Of a stretch of 64,000 nt of DNA, positions 12,501 through 22,129 are shown in pieces. Where the stretch lies: assembly GCF_910592395.1 (NCBI RefSeq), contig NC_088316.1, positions 7,070,001 through 7,134,000 on the forward strand, given 5' to 3'. The DNA comes from Lineus longissimus. Lineage: Eukaryota; Nemertea; Pilidiophora; Heteronemertea; Lineidae. The number at the start of each line of letters is the position of its first letter. Within the stretch, counting starts at the first letter, position 1. The notes beneath the pieces were generated by a model. The model saw nothing but the letters and a program-made list of their open reading frames with translations. It ran no database searches and was not told the DNA's origin. The position numbers were made by a program, and so were the translations under genes.

Positions 12501-13086
12501 ATTCTAAAACAGTTCTATAGCATCCTAGAAGACTAGTTGCACTTTGCCAAGTTGACTTTTTGCCTTTTGTTTCCTAATTTACCTGGTCCTTTTCAGGATT
12601 TGTCTAGCTGCTCTCCACTATAATGAAAATGCGGGACGCCCACAAGCAGCAACCATGGCCGGGGAAAGCCGATATAGGATCGACTTTCCTAAGTATAAAA
12701 CTGGAGGATATGTTGTCAAGAAAATCTTGGTTGGAGCAACATACGGTAAGACTAACCATTTGCATACCATGTCACAATCCGGGTCTTACCATTTCACAAC
12801 CATTATGGTATCCCTACATTTGTCAAATAACTGAAGCATAGAACAATGTAAGAAAAAATAAAACATTTATTGGCTATCTTTTATATACCATGTTACGTAT
12901 TGTATTCTATTTACACTTCCAGATTATGTAGAGGAATGCTTCCAGAACATGATGGAGTTACTAACAACCAAACAGAAGGGTCCAAGCCGACAAGAGCCTC
13001 CACCGCTATGTGATCAGTTCAAGAAGCCAAACGTCAGTGATGCGGTTGCAGGATTCAAGTCTCGCTTCAGCAATAGCACAATTTGA
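9507..13086 (+). pseudogene. Kolobok transposase (THAP domain, 11 exons counting one doubtful)
   Basis: Exons with consensus borders: 9507-9753, about 10017-10356, 10485-10764, 10884-11171, 11276-11519, 11654-11831, 11973-12199, 12309-12480, 12597-12745, 12923-13086; a small piece around 11904-11960 is doubtful. Exon 1 is a THAP DNA-binding domain starting MPRRSVAANCS; the first zinc Cys is replaced by Ser, and the frame shifts just before the CxxHF part (HFTDDCILN is read in another frame). Exons 2-3 are acidic linker. Exons 4-11 are the Kolobok core: a Cys pair region, LGGDGRCDSMGHSAKFGSY, SNEVKSSYHME, ITDRHRQVAKW, FFDCWHVEK, WIKSIKYHLYWC, TSGVESYHSVLNH and ALHYNENAGRPQ. A second frameshift lies near 12010-12020 (ARRRH to LAPIRDW). 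The protein would bind and move the element; this copy is disabled. Confidence 0.85.
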
Positions 13087-13096
13087 ATGTTCCTCA

Positions 13097-14272
13097 TCAC
13101 AGTTCTGGATGCTTAACACCTGAAGCCATATACCCTCGAAACTGGAAGTCTTCCTCCTGTCCTGGTGGTGGGTAGTGTGCCCGTATGCATGCTACAGCAC
13201 ATGACGGCAGAATAATTCTATTGTCTTTACCTACATATCCCCAACACCAACGAACCAGCTGTCTATATGCGATGTGCCTGTACTTGGCATTGGAGGGCCC
13301 ATTGAAGGCTTTGCTTCCATACTGCTGTTTGTAGAACAGCCAAGCAGTTTGTAGAGACCAGGGGCTGAGGCATACAGGAGTAAATCCGGGATGATCGACT
13401 ATGCAGTTGGGAGTCACATTATTTACATCCTCTACCAAATGTATTTCTGCAATTTTATTTGGAACTTGTTCTGTTTCCATGCAGCAACAACATTCTCTCA
13501 CAGTGGGCATTGTCTGGCAATTTCCGCATGTGCACATGAAAATATAGTAGGGTAGCAGATATTATATATTATGCTTTGTAATATACATGTAAAAATAAAA
13601 CACAAATGAAACAGAGATCAATCAATCAATATGCTAGTTACTTCATTTGTTCATCCCATTCTGTCCCCTGATGATGGAGGGGCGGACTTGACCCTCAATC
13701 TTCATCTCTGACTCTGGCCCTACACTACAGTACACCATCCTTGGTCCTCTCATCGATCATGATGAGGACTGGTCATTCATGCTCAACTGTGTTGGAAATG
13801 CTGAGTCCAGTGTTGTCATGACCTGGCAAGGCCGGCCGGGTATGCATGTCAATTGTCGTGCATTGATTGTGTGTAGGCGCAGCCTTATAGGCTAAATCAT
13901 GAAATTGCATGAAACCCTACTGCACGTCCTTGATAACATGGTTATGGCGAATTAACTTGACACACCGACACCCTGGAAACCTTGTTGGCCTTGGCTACGT
14001 GTAAAAATATAGGCATACCATTCTCCCAAACGATCAGTGTCCAGTCGCCATCTCTGATCATCCGCATCTTCAGCCATGTCCACTTCGACTGCGCCTTCAT
14101 CGGCCTCAACTAGAGACTCAAACATATATGGTCCAAAATGAATAGGTTCTGCTTGTTCTTCACCATCTCCTTCGTTATCTTCATCCCCATAATCAATGAA
14201 ACCTAGCGTAGTGTCGTCAGAATCTTCGCTGAAGTCGCTTTCATCACTCGAATTTTCCTCATTGGTCGCCAT
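13097..14272 (-). CDS. P2X7 C-terminal ballast-like zinc-domain protein carried by Kolobok
   Basis: Two exons, 14272-14019 and 13535-13097, joined in frame give about 230 residues. Exon 1 starts MATNEENSSDES and is strongly acidic (Asp/Glu/Ser), about 84 codons. Exon 2 carries WCTCGNC, PTVREC, CCCMETE, CIVDHPGF, CLSPW, YRQLVRWCWGYVG and LPSCAVACIR. This order of Cys/His motifs is that of the zinc-binding intracellular ballast of vertebrate P2X7 receptors, here without channel or membrane segments, as in many invertebrate stand-alone proteins. The junction restores the W-C-x-C-G-N-C motif exactly, yet the acceptor reads TTTTCAT instead of TTTTCAG, so splicing may be lost. Its role in transposition is unknown; acidic N-terminus and zinc fold suggest protein or nucleotide binding. 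Confidence 0.8.
13552..14018 (-). other. Intron of the ballast-like gene
   Basis: Lies between donor GGTATGCC (at 14018) and the altered acceptor at 13536. A plus-strand stretch at 13660-13850 reads like degraded coding sequence but I cannot assign it. Confidence 0.5.
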
Positions 14273-14506
14273 CTTGGTTCGAAGTGGATCCCAGCACACG
14301 TTCTAGGAATGACGTCTCGGGGCTATTAATAGATTCGCAGCTTGGATCGAGTGCGTTTTGCGAGGTACTTACAAAAAAGGCCTAATAAATCATTGTGCCC
14401 ATTGTTTTTATGCATAAAACTGGTAAGGACGCATTCTAGTGGAACTTATATACAAAAGAAAGTCAATTATAGCTATTTTGTTGGCAAACTGACAGTTCAC
14501 CTTTAA

Positions 14507-15388
14507 CTATGATGAGTTCAACATTTTGTCAGAAAAAAACCGAAATATCATGCAAAGGTGAAAGCCATGAGCCCTAACATGTGCCATATCATAGCATGTC
14601 TCCCCTTGTCCGGAATTAGATACCAAATACATGCAATCATAGTATACACTACATTGCACTAGATGCCTATTGTCGGATTTTTTTTGCCACTTCAACAGCA
14701 CCGCATAACAAAATTTAGGAGGATCAGCATGTACTTGTGAACTAAAAAACATTTATAGGAGGAAGGCCTGCGGTCTTATTGAAGTATAAGAGAGGAAATA
14801 ACCTAAATAGGCCGCGTAAACAGGTGGCATGCATGTCAAGACATGATCATGACATGGTCCATGGATCATTGGAATCTGTCATTCCTGTTCAGTCGGCCGG
14901 GAACATCGGGTCCAATAAACACCTTATCAAGACGAAATTCTCCTAATGCACACATCATTATTGACAACAAACACATGGGTAGCTGATCACAGGTAAATCA
15001 TGATAGTTGAATAGCCTAACTTTCCCAAAATCGTTTGTAGAATTTCTCCTCTCTGGAAGATGTTTCGTCTGCCATTGCTGCTGTGTGACAAGCGCGCCAA
15101 CAATCGTAAGGGGGTTCGGAAATGAGCCTCAAAGTGCACTATTTTTAACTCATGAGCAGTGGAGAATTTACTTCATCGCGACGTTAAATGGCTAAGAATG
15201 GACTCTTCGTTAGTCACTTCACTCTTAGCTACGATGTAGCTGAGAAATAGACCACAAAAATAAACTCGAAACCTGGAACTATATTTTGAGCGCTCAACCT
15301 TGCCTTTTTACGTAACATTATTCCGTTCCGTTCCGTTCCGTGTTTTCGCAACGCCGACCAAAGAGTGACATGACATAAAATTTAAAAA
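14507..15388. other. No gene seen
   Basis: Host or old repeat sequence between the Kolobok TTAA and the DIRS terminal region. A TTCCG microsatellite of four units is at 15322-15341. Nothing coding is supported. Confidence 0.5.
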
Positions 15389-15643
15389 TTAAATGAGACT
15401 TACCTGTAAGGTGAAGTTTGATTATAATTCTACCTATACAGCTGACGAATGGAGAGATTACATGAGATGCGCACGCATATCAACCCAGAATGCAACCTTA
15501 AACCAGCTGATTTTGGTGCAAGCAACCCAAGGAGAGATTACCAGGAGGGCCCAGCAAACAGGGAGGGCATGTAATCTCTCCATTCATCAGCTGTATAGGT
15601 AGAATTATAATCAAACTTCACCTTACAGGTAAGTCTCGTTTAA
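15389..15643. repeat. Large imperfect palindrome at the DIRS 3' end
   Basis: The left arm (15389-15470: TTAAATGAGACTTACCTGTA and onward through the CTACCTATACAGCTG box) is matched in reverse by 15567-15643. The left arm continues with GAGATGCGCACGCATATC, which also occurs inverted at the other end of the element (20535-20575). It therefore combines terminal-repeat and internal-complementary sequence, as DIRS elements use for circular replication. An apparent frame across it is an artefact of the palindrome. Confidence 0.7.
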
Positions 15644-16028
15644 TTTTTAAATTCTACCTAACAGCTGACTACTTCACGAGATTACATGAGAATTCAAAGT
15701 TGCACCAATCAGCCAAATAAACACAAGAAACATAAGACACACCAATGTTCCTTGAAAAAACAACTGTTTTATTAACTCGAAGATGACATAGACCAACCTA
15801 GCTGAGTCCTTCACATCAGACCTAACCTGTAACCTGTCTACATGTCATAAAGAATCTACATAAATGTAATCCAAAACATAACAATTACAATTAGCCACAA
15901 AAACTATATAGCGTCTCCCCCTATATAGTGTAGGCACCAACCTTTGCCACCATCTAGCCAAAACCTGAGAAAAGACTAGTGACTGAATCACTTACAACAT
16001 TGTCCAACTCACTACTTCAAAAAACTGC

Positions 16029-16950
16029 CTATTGCTTGTAGATAGCCTCACCGAATTGTCCCTCATGAACAATTTTCTTATCGTAGAATTTAGCAAATGT
16101 CCTTTCCCCAGACCATCCTGCAGTTTTCAATATAGTAGCTATGGCTACCTTAGCTAGCTTGGCTTTAGACGTTGCAGCACCCCGAACACTATGCGGGCTA
16201 AATATATCGGTGTCCACACCTGCTTCCTTCATCACCTCTTTCACCCATCTGGATATAGTGTCCTTAGCCACTGGTCCATGAGGCTTAATGGAGCTAATAA
16301 ACAGGCTTTTATGCTCGCCTCTCAAGAACTCCGTTCGCTTCAGATACTCCAATAGAGCTGCACATAGACACAACCGCCTATCCGGCGCATCAGCATTGAT
16401 AACAAGCTCTTCTTGCTGAAACCAAGGTCTTGTCTGCTTCAGCAAGTCACCAAAGCGAATCTTTAATACGGTCTCTGATAAGGATATATTTCTGATGTCT
16501 ATTAGATGCAGTGTCTGGCACCGGGCCCCGGTAAGTAATGCCATGAGCATTACCACTTTGATGGAAAGCTGTTTTAGGGACAGCTCTGTCACAGGTGACA
16601 GAGACCTGAGGTGTGCTAGAACCACAGAAACGTCCCAAGTCACCACTGCCTTAGGCAGCGCAGGCCTAAGATTAAACAAGCCTCTCATGAACTTATTCAC
16701 CACATAAATAGTCCCAAACGGCTTTCCATCAACAGTGATAATGCCCGATAAAGCACACCCAGCGGTGTTTATCGCTGAGTACCCCAGTCCCTTTTTATAT
16801 AGGGAAGTCGGGAAACGTAGGGCTAGGTTAACATCCGGAACCATGGGGTCACAGTTCCGTTCGTTACAAAAGGTGAACCATTTAAGCAAGTAACCATTGT
16901 ATTGCTTTTTCGTTCCATCCCGCCATGCTGCCGAAAGAACGTCCTTGGCA
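16029..16950 (-). CDS. DIRS tyrosine recombinase
   Basis: The frame overlaps the end of the RT-RNase H frame and runs at least from AAWRDGTKKQYNGYLLKW (about 16940) to the stop at 16029, near 300 residues. Catalytic signatures are visible in order: the first Arg in LTGARCQTLHLI, the H-x-x-R box in SPHSVRGAATSKA, the Trp in TAGWSGERT and the nucleophile Tyr in FAKFYDKK. The N-terminal half is the SAM-like core-binding part. The enzyme integrates the circular DNA copy. Coordinates of the true start are uncertain because DIRS frames overlap. I see no stop in this part. Confidence 0.88.
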
Positions 16951-18840
16951 ATGTGATCGAGCTCCTCATCAGTCTCTCCTGATTCCCGACCAAGGCTGCC
17001 ACCAGTCTCATTTCCGGCAGTTTGTTTACTTTTTCCGGATTCGGGTGGCTGATGAGTGGTCCCCTGCTGTAAAGTAGAACAGGAGAATCAATCAGTAATC
17101 TGCTTACTGTCGTGAACAAAGGTTGTGTCGGCCATAAGGGGAAGACAATGATCGCAACTGCTCCGTCTGCCTGAATTTTCTTCAGCGTTTTCCCAATCAG
17201 ACAGAAAGGTGGGAAGGCATAAACAAACCTGCCCTCCCATGAGACTGAGAATGCATCTACTGCTTCACAGTCAGGGTCAGGCTGCCACGAGTAATAAGGC
17301 TTAACCTTGTAATTTAGCCGGGAAGCAAACAAATCAATCTGTGGCATACCCCATATTTCAGCTATGCAGCTGAATACCATAAAGTCTAGAGACCATTCAC
17401 CATTGTGATGGTACGTACGGCTCTGTGCATCTGCTCGCACGTTGAGTGCACGAGGCAAATAAGTAGCTGTAACAAAGAGCTTCCTCTCAGTGCACCACAT
17501 CCACAGCTCTCTGCATCTGCTCGCACGTTGAGTGCACGAGGCAAATAAGTAGCTGTAACAAAGAGCTTCCTCTCAGTGCACCACATCCACAGCTCTCTGG
17601 CAGTAGCGTTGCACTCCTTCTTCCTACCCCCCATATGGTTGATGTAAACCACCGTGGTAGTATTAACGCTCTTGATAAGGATGTGCTGATCAAATGCATC
17701 AGTACAGAACGCTTTTATGGTGAAGAGCGCTGCCATGATCTCTAGCTGGTTAATGTGCCTAGTACGTTCCTCTAGACCCCAGTTACGCCCTGTCTCTCTA
17801 TTTTGACAAGTGCCACCCCACCCAATGTGGGATGCATCAGAGGTAAGAACTACATCAGGTGGTCTCCTGGTAATCGGGGCTGATGTTGTGGCAATGTTGC
17901 TCTTCCACCAGGCCAAATCCCCCCTACAAACCTGCGGGATCTCAAGTTTTGCCTAAAAATTGCCACTACTGAGCTTCAAACACTGTGTTTTGAAATTGTC
18001 CAAGGTCCTATAGTAGAGTTGCCCAAGTTCCACTGCTGGAAAACTAGCAACCATCAAGCCAATGGCTTCAGCCAGCCTCCTAATAGTAACTCTACCCCGC
18101 TGGTTCAAAAGCCTCTCCACCACAGCGGACATCTTTTGAATTCTCTCTTCTGTCAAAGTCACAATCATCAGCACTGAGTTGATGATGAAACCAAGGAAAA
18201 TACGCTGTTGAGCAGGCTTGAACCTAGATTTGACTGGGTGAACTACCCAGCCCTATTCTTCAGAATAATTCACTGTCTCCATGACATTGTCTTCACAACC
18301 GCTCTCATCACCTACAAGGAAGGAGTCGTCAATAAACGATGTAATGAGATGGCCTCTCTTCCGCAACTCCGCCAACATTACCTTAGTAATTTTGGTGAAA
18401 ATGCGTGGAGCTGAGCTAAGCCCATTTGGGAGTGCTGTAAACTGAAAAAGTTTACCACCCCAAATAAATTTCAGATACTTCCTGTCCCCCTTCCTGACCG
18501 GGACAGAAAAGTAGGCATCTTTCCAATCAATAGAGGCCATGAAGCAGTTGGGAAAAACAAGGTCAAGGGCGGCTTGGAAGGTTTCCATCTTGAAATGGTG
18601 GTAGGTAATATCATCATTAAGCTCAGATAAATCATGGATGACCCTAATATCCCCATCCTTCTTATCCCTGGTGAAAATATTGGAGATAAATTGCCCTGGC
18701 TCATGCCAAGTAGGCTCAATGATGGCCTTGGACAACATCGATTTAATCTTGTCATCAATGCGTCTTAATTTATCTGGATCAAATTTGTAAGGTTTTGGTA
18801 TAAACCGTTGTTCAGGGATCTGGTCGAATTCCAGGGTCAC
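16823..18840 (-). pseudogene. DIRS reverse transcriptase-RNase H, broken
   Basis: RT motifs lie at 18840-18253: RVIHDLSELND, SIDWKDAYFSVPV (motif A Asp), FTALPNGLSSAPRIFTK and the catalytic SFIDDSFLV. The thumb continues in a shifted frame at 18250-17953 (IFLGFIINS to LLNQRGRVTIRRLAEAIG). RNase H follows at 17916-17500 with LTSDASHIGWGG (first Asp), INQLEIMAAL (Glu) and TTVVYINHMGG, and its tail (NVRADAQSR, then IDLFASRLN, FPPFCLI) at 17500-16823. In-frame TGA at about 18869, a frameshift near 18250 and an 86-bp duplication at 17427-17598 break the polyprotein. It would copy the element's RNA to DNA. Confidence 0.85.
17427..17598 (-). repeat. 86-bp tandem duplication in RNase H
   Basis: The block beginning GCATCTGCTCGCACGTTGAG at 17427 is repeated from 17513 with no visible change. 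The period, 86 bp, is not a multiple of three, so the second copy throws the RNase H frame (LPRALNVRADA appears twice, in different contexts). The lack of divergence implies a recent event, or an assembly artefact. Confidence 0.85.
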
Positions 18841-19000
18841 CCCCGAGATCTGATGAGAATCTGAGAGTCAGATGTCATTGTTCTCCAAAAGGGGAGAAAT
18901 TGCTTGATTCTACCTGCCTTGAAACCCTCGACCGCCAGTTGAGCCCGTTCCACAGCAAGCCCCAGAATTTCATCAAACTTACCACGCTTACCTACCCCAA

Positions 19001-20347
19001 CTATTTCTTCTGCTGGGCTGAGGCATTGCTCCCTCCTTGGGGTTTGCCTCTCTTTAGGTTCTTGGGCTGGTAACCTCTGCTCCTCTGCTGAGCATAGTGG
19101 GGGCGCGACTGGGCACCCTTGTGCCAGTCCCCCGACCCAGCGCTGCGTTGGGTATAGTTACCACAGTACGCTCCACCTCTCTGACCGAAACGCTGACCTC
19201 TAGCCGCTGCATTGTGTCGAGGCCCAAAGTTTTTCGGGCGAGCTGGCTCGAGACAAAGTCCTAGCTTCTCCCCTTCGACAATGTCCTTCATTGTTTGTTG
19301 GAGGTCAGAGCCGAACAGCAGTGCCGTCTCCTCTTTCACCTTTCCTGCTAGCTTCTGTGCCCTCTCCGGTAGAACCCGCTTGATAGCCTGCCTTCTGAGC
19401 ACGTTAAGCTCGTGCAGTGCGTTGCCAGCAATGGCCAACGCATCCATTGCCAGTAGGATAGCCAGCCCAGTATCGGGGATCTTCTTGCTTTGTCTGGTCT
19501 CGTAGAGAATGTCCACTAACTTTACAATGGGCAAAGCACTCTTGACAATCTTGTTTCCCACCTTGCTCATGGAGATGTCGAGCATCCTGGGAGATTGTAC
19601 GATGGCGTCCCAGATCTCCTGGTTAATCCGCGGATTCACCATACTGGGGCAATTCTCTGGCCTGACATACTTCTCACAAAGTACCTTTGCCTGCTCGTCC
19701 TGCATCCTTGATGAGAACATGTTGTTGATCAGGGTGCCAAACTTTTCCATGATGGGGGGGCCGACCTCCTCCTCCTGAGCTTTATACGCTTGTAAAAGTT
19801 CAAGGAAAAGAGGATCATCCTCAACCTGCTCACTGTCATCGGCACTGCCATCATCGAGGAGCTTGTCAAGCTCAAAATCCACGTCATCATGGTCATGTAG
19901 CTCGCCCTCGTCACCGAACTCTTCAGTCAACTCCTGATCTTCCTGCTCCATCTCGGCAGCCTTCCTCTTCTTACGTCGCACCGAGTCTAACATGTCGTTA
20001 GCACTACCCATCGCCGCAGAAGGGGGGGCCTTGCTTTTGTCGGCCATGTTGGGACCTGAAAAGTCACAATCTGCAGTGTTAGTTGTCTGCCCATCACATG
20101 GTGACGACTTTGAGGAAAACGAGAATTGATGATTGGGTGCCTTACCCTTGTCATCGCGGAAAACAGCATCCGCAAGGTTAAACTCACTGTTCATAGTGGT
20201 AACAGAGTCTTTTGTAGACCAAAGTGACAGTAAACCAGGCTTCTGCTCACGTGTTTGTAACAAATCGCGGCAAAGTGAAAACGAGGCTGCTGCACTGCGG
20301 GCGACCTCTACCCGCGTACGAGTAACGCCACACCAAAAAACGATCAC
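19001..20347 (-). CDS. DIRS Gag-like protein
   Basis: Up to 448 residues; the start is probably Met near residue 52 (MNSEFNLADAVF), which would give about 397. An acidic stretch (residues 130-190) is followed by a helical capsid-like region (about 195-350: MFSSRMQDEQAKVLCEKYV, ILLAMDALAIAGNALHELNV, VLPERAQKLAGKVKEE) and a basic Gly/Arg/Gln-rich tail (about 375-448, RGQRFGQRGG) without Cys knuckles, as in DIRS Gag. It should package the element RNA. It is separated from RT by about 150 nt with a stop codon, upstream in the same orientation. The frame is open and looks intact. Confidence 0.8.
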   Translation of the reverse strand: MIVFWCGVTRTRVEVARSAAASFSLCRDLLQTREQKPGLLSLWSTKDSVTTMNSEFNLADAVFRDDKGKAPNHQFSFSSKSSPCDGQTTNTADCDFSGPNMADKSKAPPSAAMGSANDMLDSVRRKKRKAAEMEQEDQELTEEFGDEGELHDHDDVDFELDKLLDDGSADDSEQVEDDPLFLELLQAYKAQEEEVGPPIMEKFGTLINNMFSSRMQDEQAKVLCEKYVRPENCPSMVNPRINQEIWDAIVQSPRMLDISMSKVGNKIVKSALPIVKLVDILYETRQSKKIPDTGLAILLAMDALAIAGNALHELNVLRRQAIKRVLPERAQKLAGKVKEETALLFGSDLQQTMKDIVEGEKLGLCLEPARPKNFGPRHNAAARGQRFGQRGGAYCGNYTQRSAGSGDWHKGAQSRPHYAQQRSRGYQPKNLKRGKPQGGSNASAQQKK

Positions 20348-20534
20348 ACCAAGTCGAATAGACTGGAACCAAAAGGCGACCGCGGTCCCCCGTGATCTAA
20401 AGATACCAACCTGAAAATACGTGAGCCCCTCTTCGCCACAGAGAAGAGAAACGGCTCTAAAAAACGTAAAAACAATCGAACAAAGAACTCTTTAGAAAAG
20501 AGTTGCATCCATCTTGGATCTTGCGCGTCGAATT

Positions 20535-20602
20535 GCGTTCTGGGTCGATATGCGTGCGCATCTCATGTAATCTCGTAATGTAGTCAGCTGTTAGGTAGAA
20601 TT
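20535..20602 (-). repeat. DIRS 5' inverted terminal repeat
   Basis: Complement of the 15650-15690 repeat plus GATATGCGTGCGCATCTCAT, which pairs with 15458-15480. Marks the upstream end of the element. Confidence 0.75.
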
Positions 20603-20774
20603 TGTAATCAAACATTTCTACCAAATATTGTTTTTTTGAAGTCGGAGATCACTTACGACTCAGAGCAATAGTTCCTGTTTTTTCAAGCGAGTGAGATTTC
20701 TCCGCGGGGAAATCCCACTGAATTCGATGACGTAGATAACGAAAATGAGAATCACCCATAGTCGGAGTGGGAGT

Positions 20775-21815
20775 CGGGACCAAGCGATTTATTTTTTCAC
20801 ACCAGGTGACGCCATTTTGTTTCCCATATTTGGCATAATTTATGCCGCAGCGTCATTCCATGTAGAATGTACGTAGATCATCATACGTGTGCTTGATGTA
20901 GCGGGTGGACAAGGTTACTTTCCTTATCTTCATTAAGCACCTTGTTCCCAGGTATTTTACGGGCGTTTGCACCTAGTCGCATGAACTTTCGCGAGCGGGC
21001 CTCCCATCACAAAATCCATTTGATCTACTCTGCATCTTATGAAAATAGTCATCACTATAGTTCGTTAACCATGGTAATGGTAATTGTTTCCTTTCTGTTT
21101 ATATCTTAGGGCTTGTATATTGAAAACTTTATGGAGTGTGCGTGCGTGTGCTAGGCGCTTCGCGCTTCTACCGGTAAGCAAAACAAAAGCCATTTTGTGT
21201 CCAAGGACGATTTTTCAGCAACTCCCCAAGTTTGTTTAACTTTCATCTTTTTTTGCCAAACAGTGGCCACTGGGTGTCCAAAAACTAAAGAAAAACACTC
21301 ACTAGTATTCTTTGCAGAATGTTACTGTTGGACCAAATTAATGTTACCCGTTGTTTTTCTGGTAATTGACATCCTTACTGAGATGTTCACATTCTGGGCG
21401 CACCACTGACCACGTGCAGTCATGTCCCAAGACCAAGACTAAAACCTCACCAGGAAAAGGATCCATTTTCGAAAAATTCTAGGAATAATTAGCAAGCGAC
21501 GCCTTCCAGTGGCTAAAAACAAGAAACCGACAAACTGCTGAGTCAAGTAAAAATCGCGCGCCAAAACAAAAAAGAACCACTCCAGGTAGGTCATCCAGTG
21601 TGAACTCTGGCTAGAGTACCTGTAGAAAAGGTACATTGTGTTGATTATCTCTGTCAACCTCATTCGCCTGTTGCTTCTCAGCTTGCACTCAATGAGACAT
21701 GCGAGACGGCAGGACTCCCATAACTTCATTCGTATGAATAAATTACGACGCGTGTGCTAAATATGGGAAACAAAATGGCGTCGCCGGGTGTGAAAAAATA
21801 AATCGCCGGGACCGA
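20775..21815. mobile_element. Non-autonomous element with ~60-bp inverted ends
   Basis: The left end GGGACCAAGCGATTTATTTT then TTCACACC, followed by GACGCCATTTTGTTTCCCAT, is mirrored at the right end ending GGGACC near 21812. The 1.04-kb interior has no convincing gene. Superfamily unknown; no clear target duplication. Confidence 0.7.
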
Positions 21816-21825
21816 TCTGAACCTC

Positions 21826-21910
21826 TCTAATGTCGCAGAAGTGCGCCTTCGACAGTAAAAGAAGAGAAATATATATAATGTCGCAGAAGTGCGCTTTCGG
21901 CAGTGAAAGG
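21826..21910 (+). repeat. Tandem copy of a TCGCAGAAGTGCGC block
   Basis: TAATGTCGCAGAAGTGCGCC, then a (C/G)GACAGTAAAAG-like tail, occurs twice about 55 bp apart, separated by an AGAGAAATATATA stretch. Confidence 0.7.
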
Positions 21911-22129
21911 GTTAACTAATGGATATATTCCAATAAAACTTTCAGGGAAGGTAGCTGATCAAAAGTACATACTGAATTTGTTGATAAAACATATCGGGCC
22001 GAATTTACGAAAGGTGTTTATCTCTTAGACGCGTGTAACTTGCCTAATCAGGTGATCATCGCGCGTTCAAAGTTAGTCATCGATTTTCGAAGGGTGTTTT
22101 TCTAACCAGTGTCTAACCTTTAGTCACCT

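Larger units (their letters stand above)
9210..14502 (+). mobile_element. Kolobok DNA transposon, two convergent genes
   Basis: The 5.29-kb element starts AGGTGAACTGACAG and ends with the inverted CTGTCAGTTCACCT, each flanked by TTAA (9206-9209 and 14503-14506). TTAA duplications and a THAP-bearing transposase are Kolobok hallmarks. It carries a multi-exon transposase on the plus strand and a P2X7-ballast-like gene on the minus strand, meeting tail to tail with 10 bp between stop codons (13086/13097). Damage: a THAP frameshift, a second frameshift in exon 7 and an apparent splice-acceptor loss in the second gene. Confidence 0.88.
15644..20602 (-). mobile_element. DIRS-type tyrosine-recombinase retroelement
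   Basis: Inverted terminal repeats: ATTCTACCTAACAGCTGACT at 15650 against its complement ending at 20602, continuing through GAGATTACATGAG. Between them, read leftward, are gag, reverse transcriptase-RNase H and tyrosine recombinase, the DIRS order. There is no target duplication, as expected for recombinase-mediated insertion. A methyltransferase domain known in some DIRS elements is not visible. Damage includes an in-frame stop before RT, a frameshift after RT and an 86-bp duplication in RNase H. Confidence 0.88.

Noticed and set aside
15393-15602. 69-codon plus frame
   Set aside because: It spans the DIRS palindrome; its two halves are the arms of the inverted repeat.
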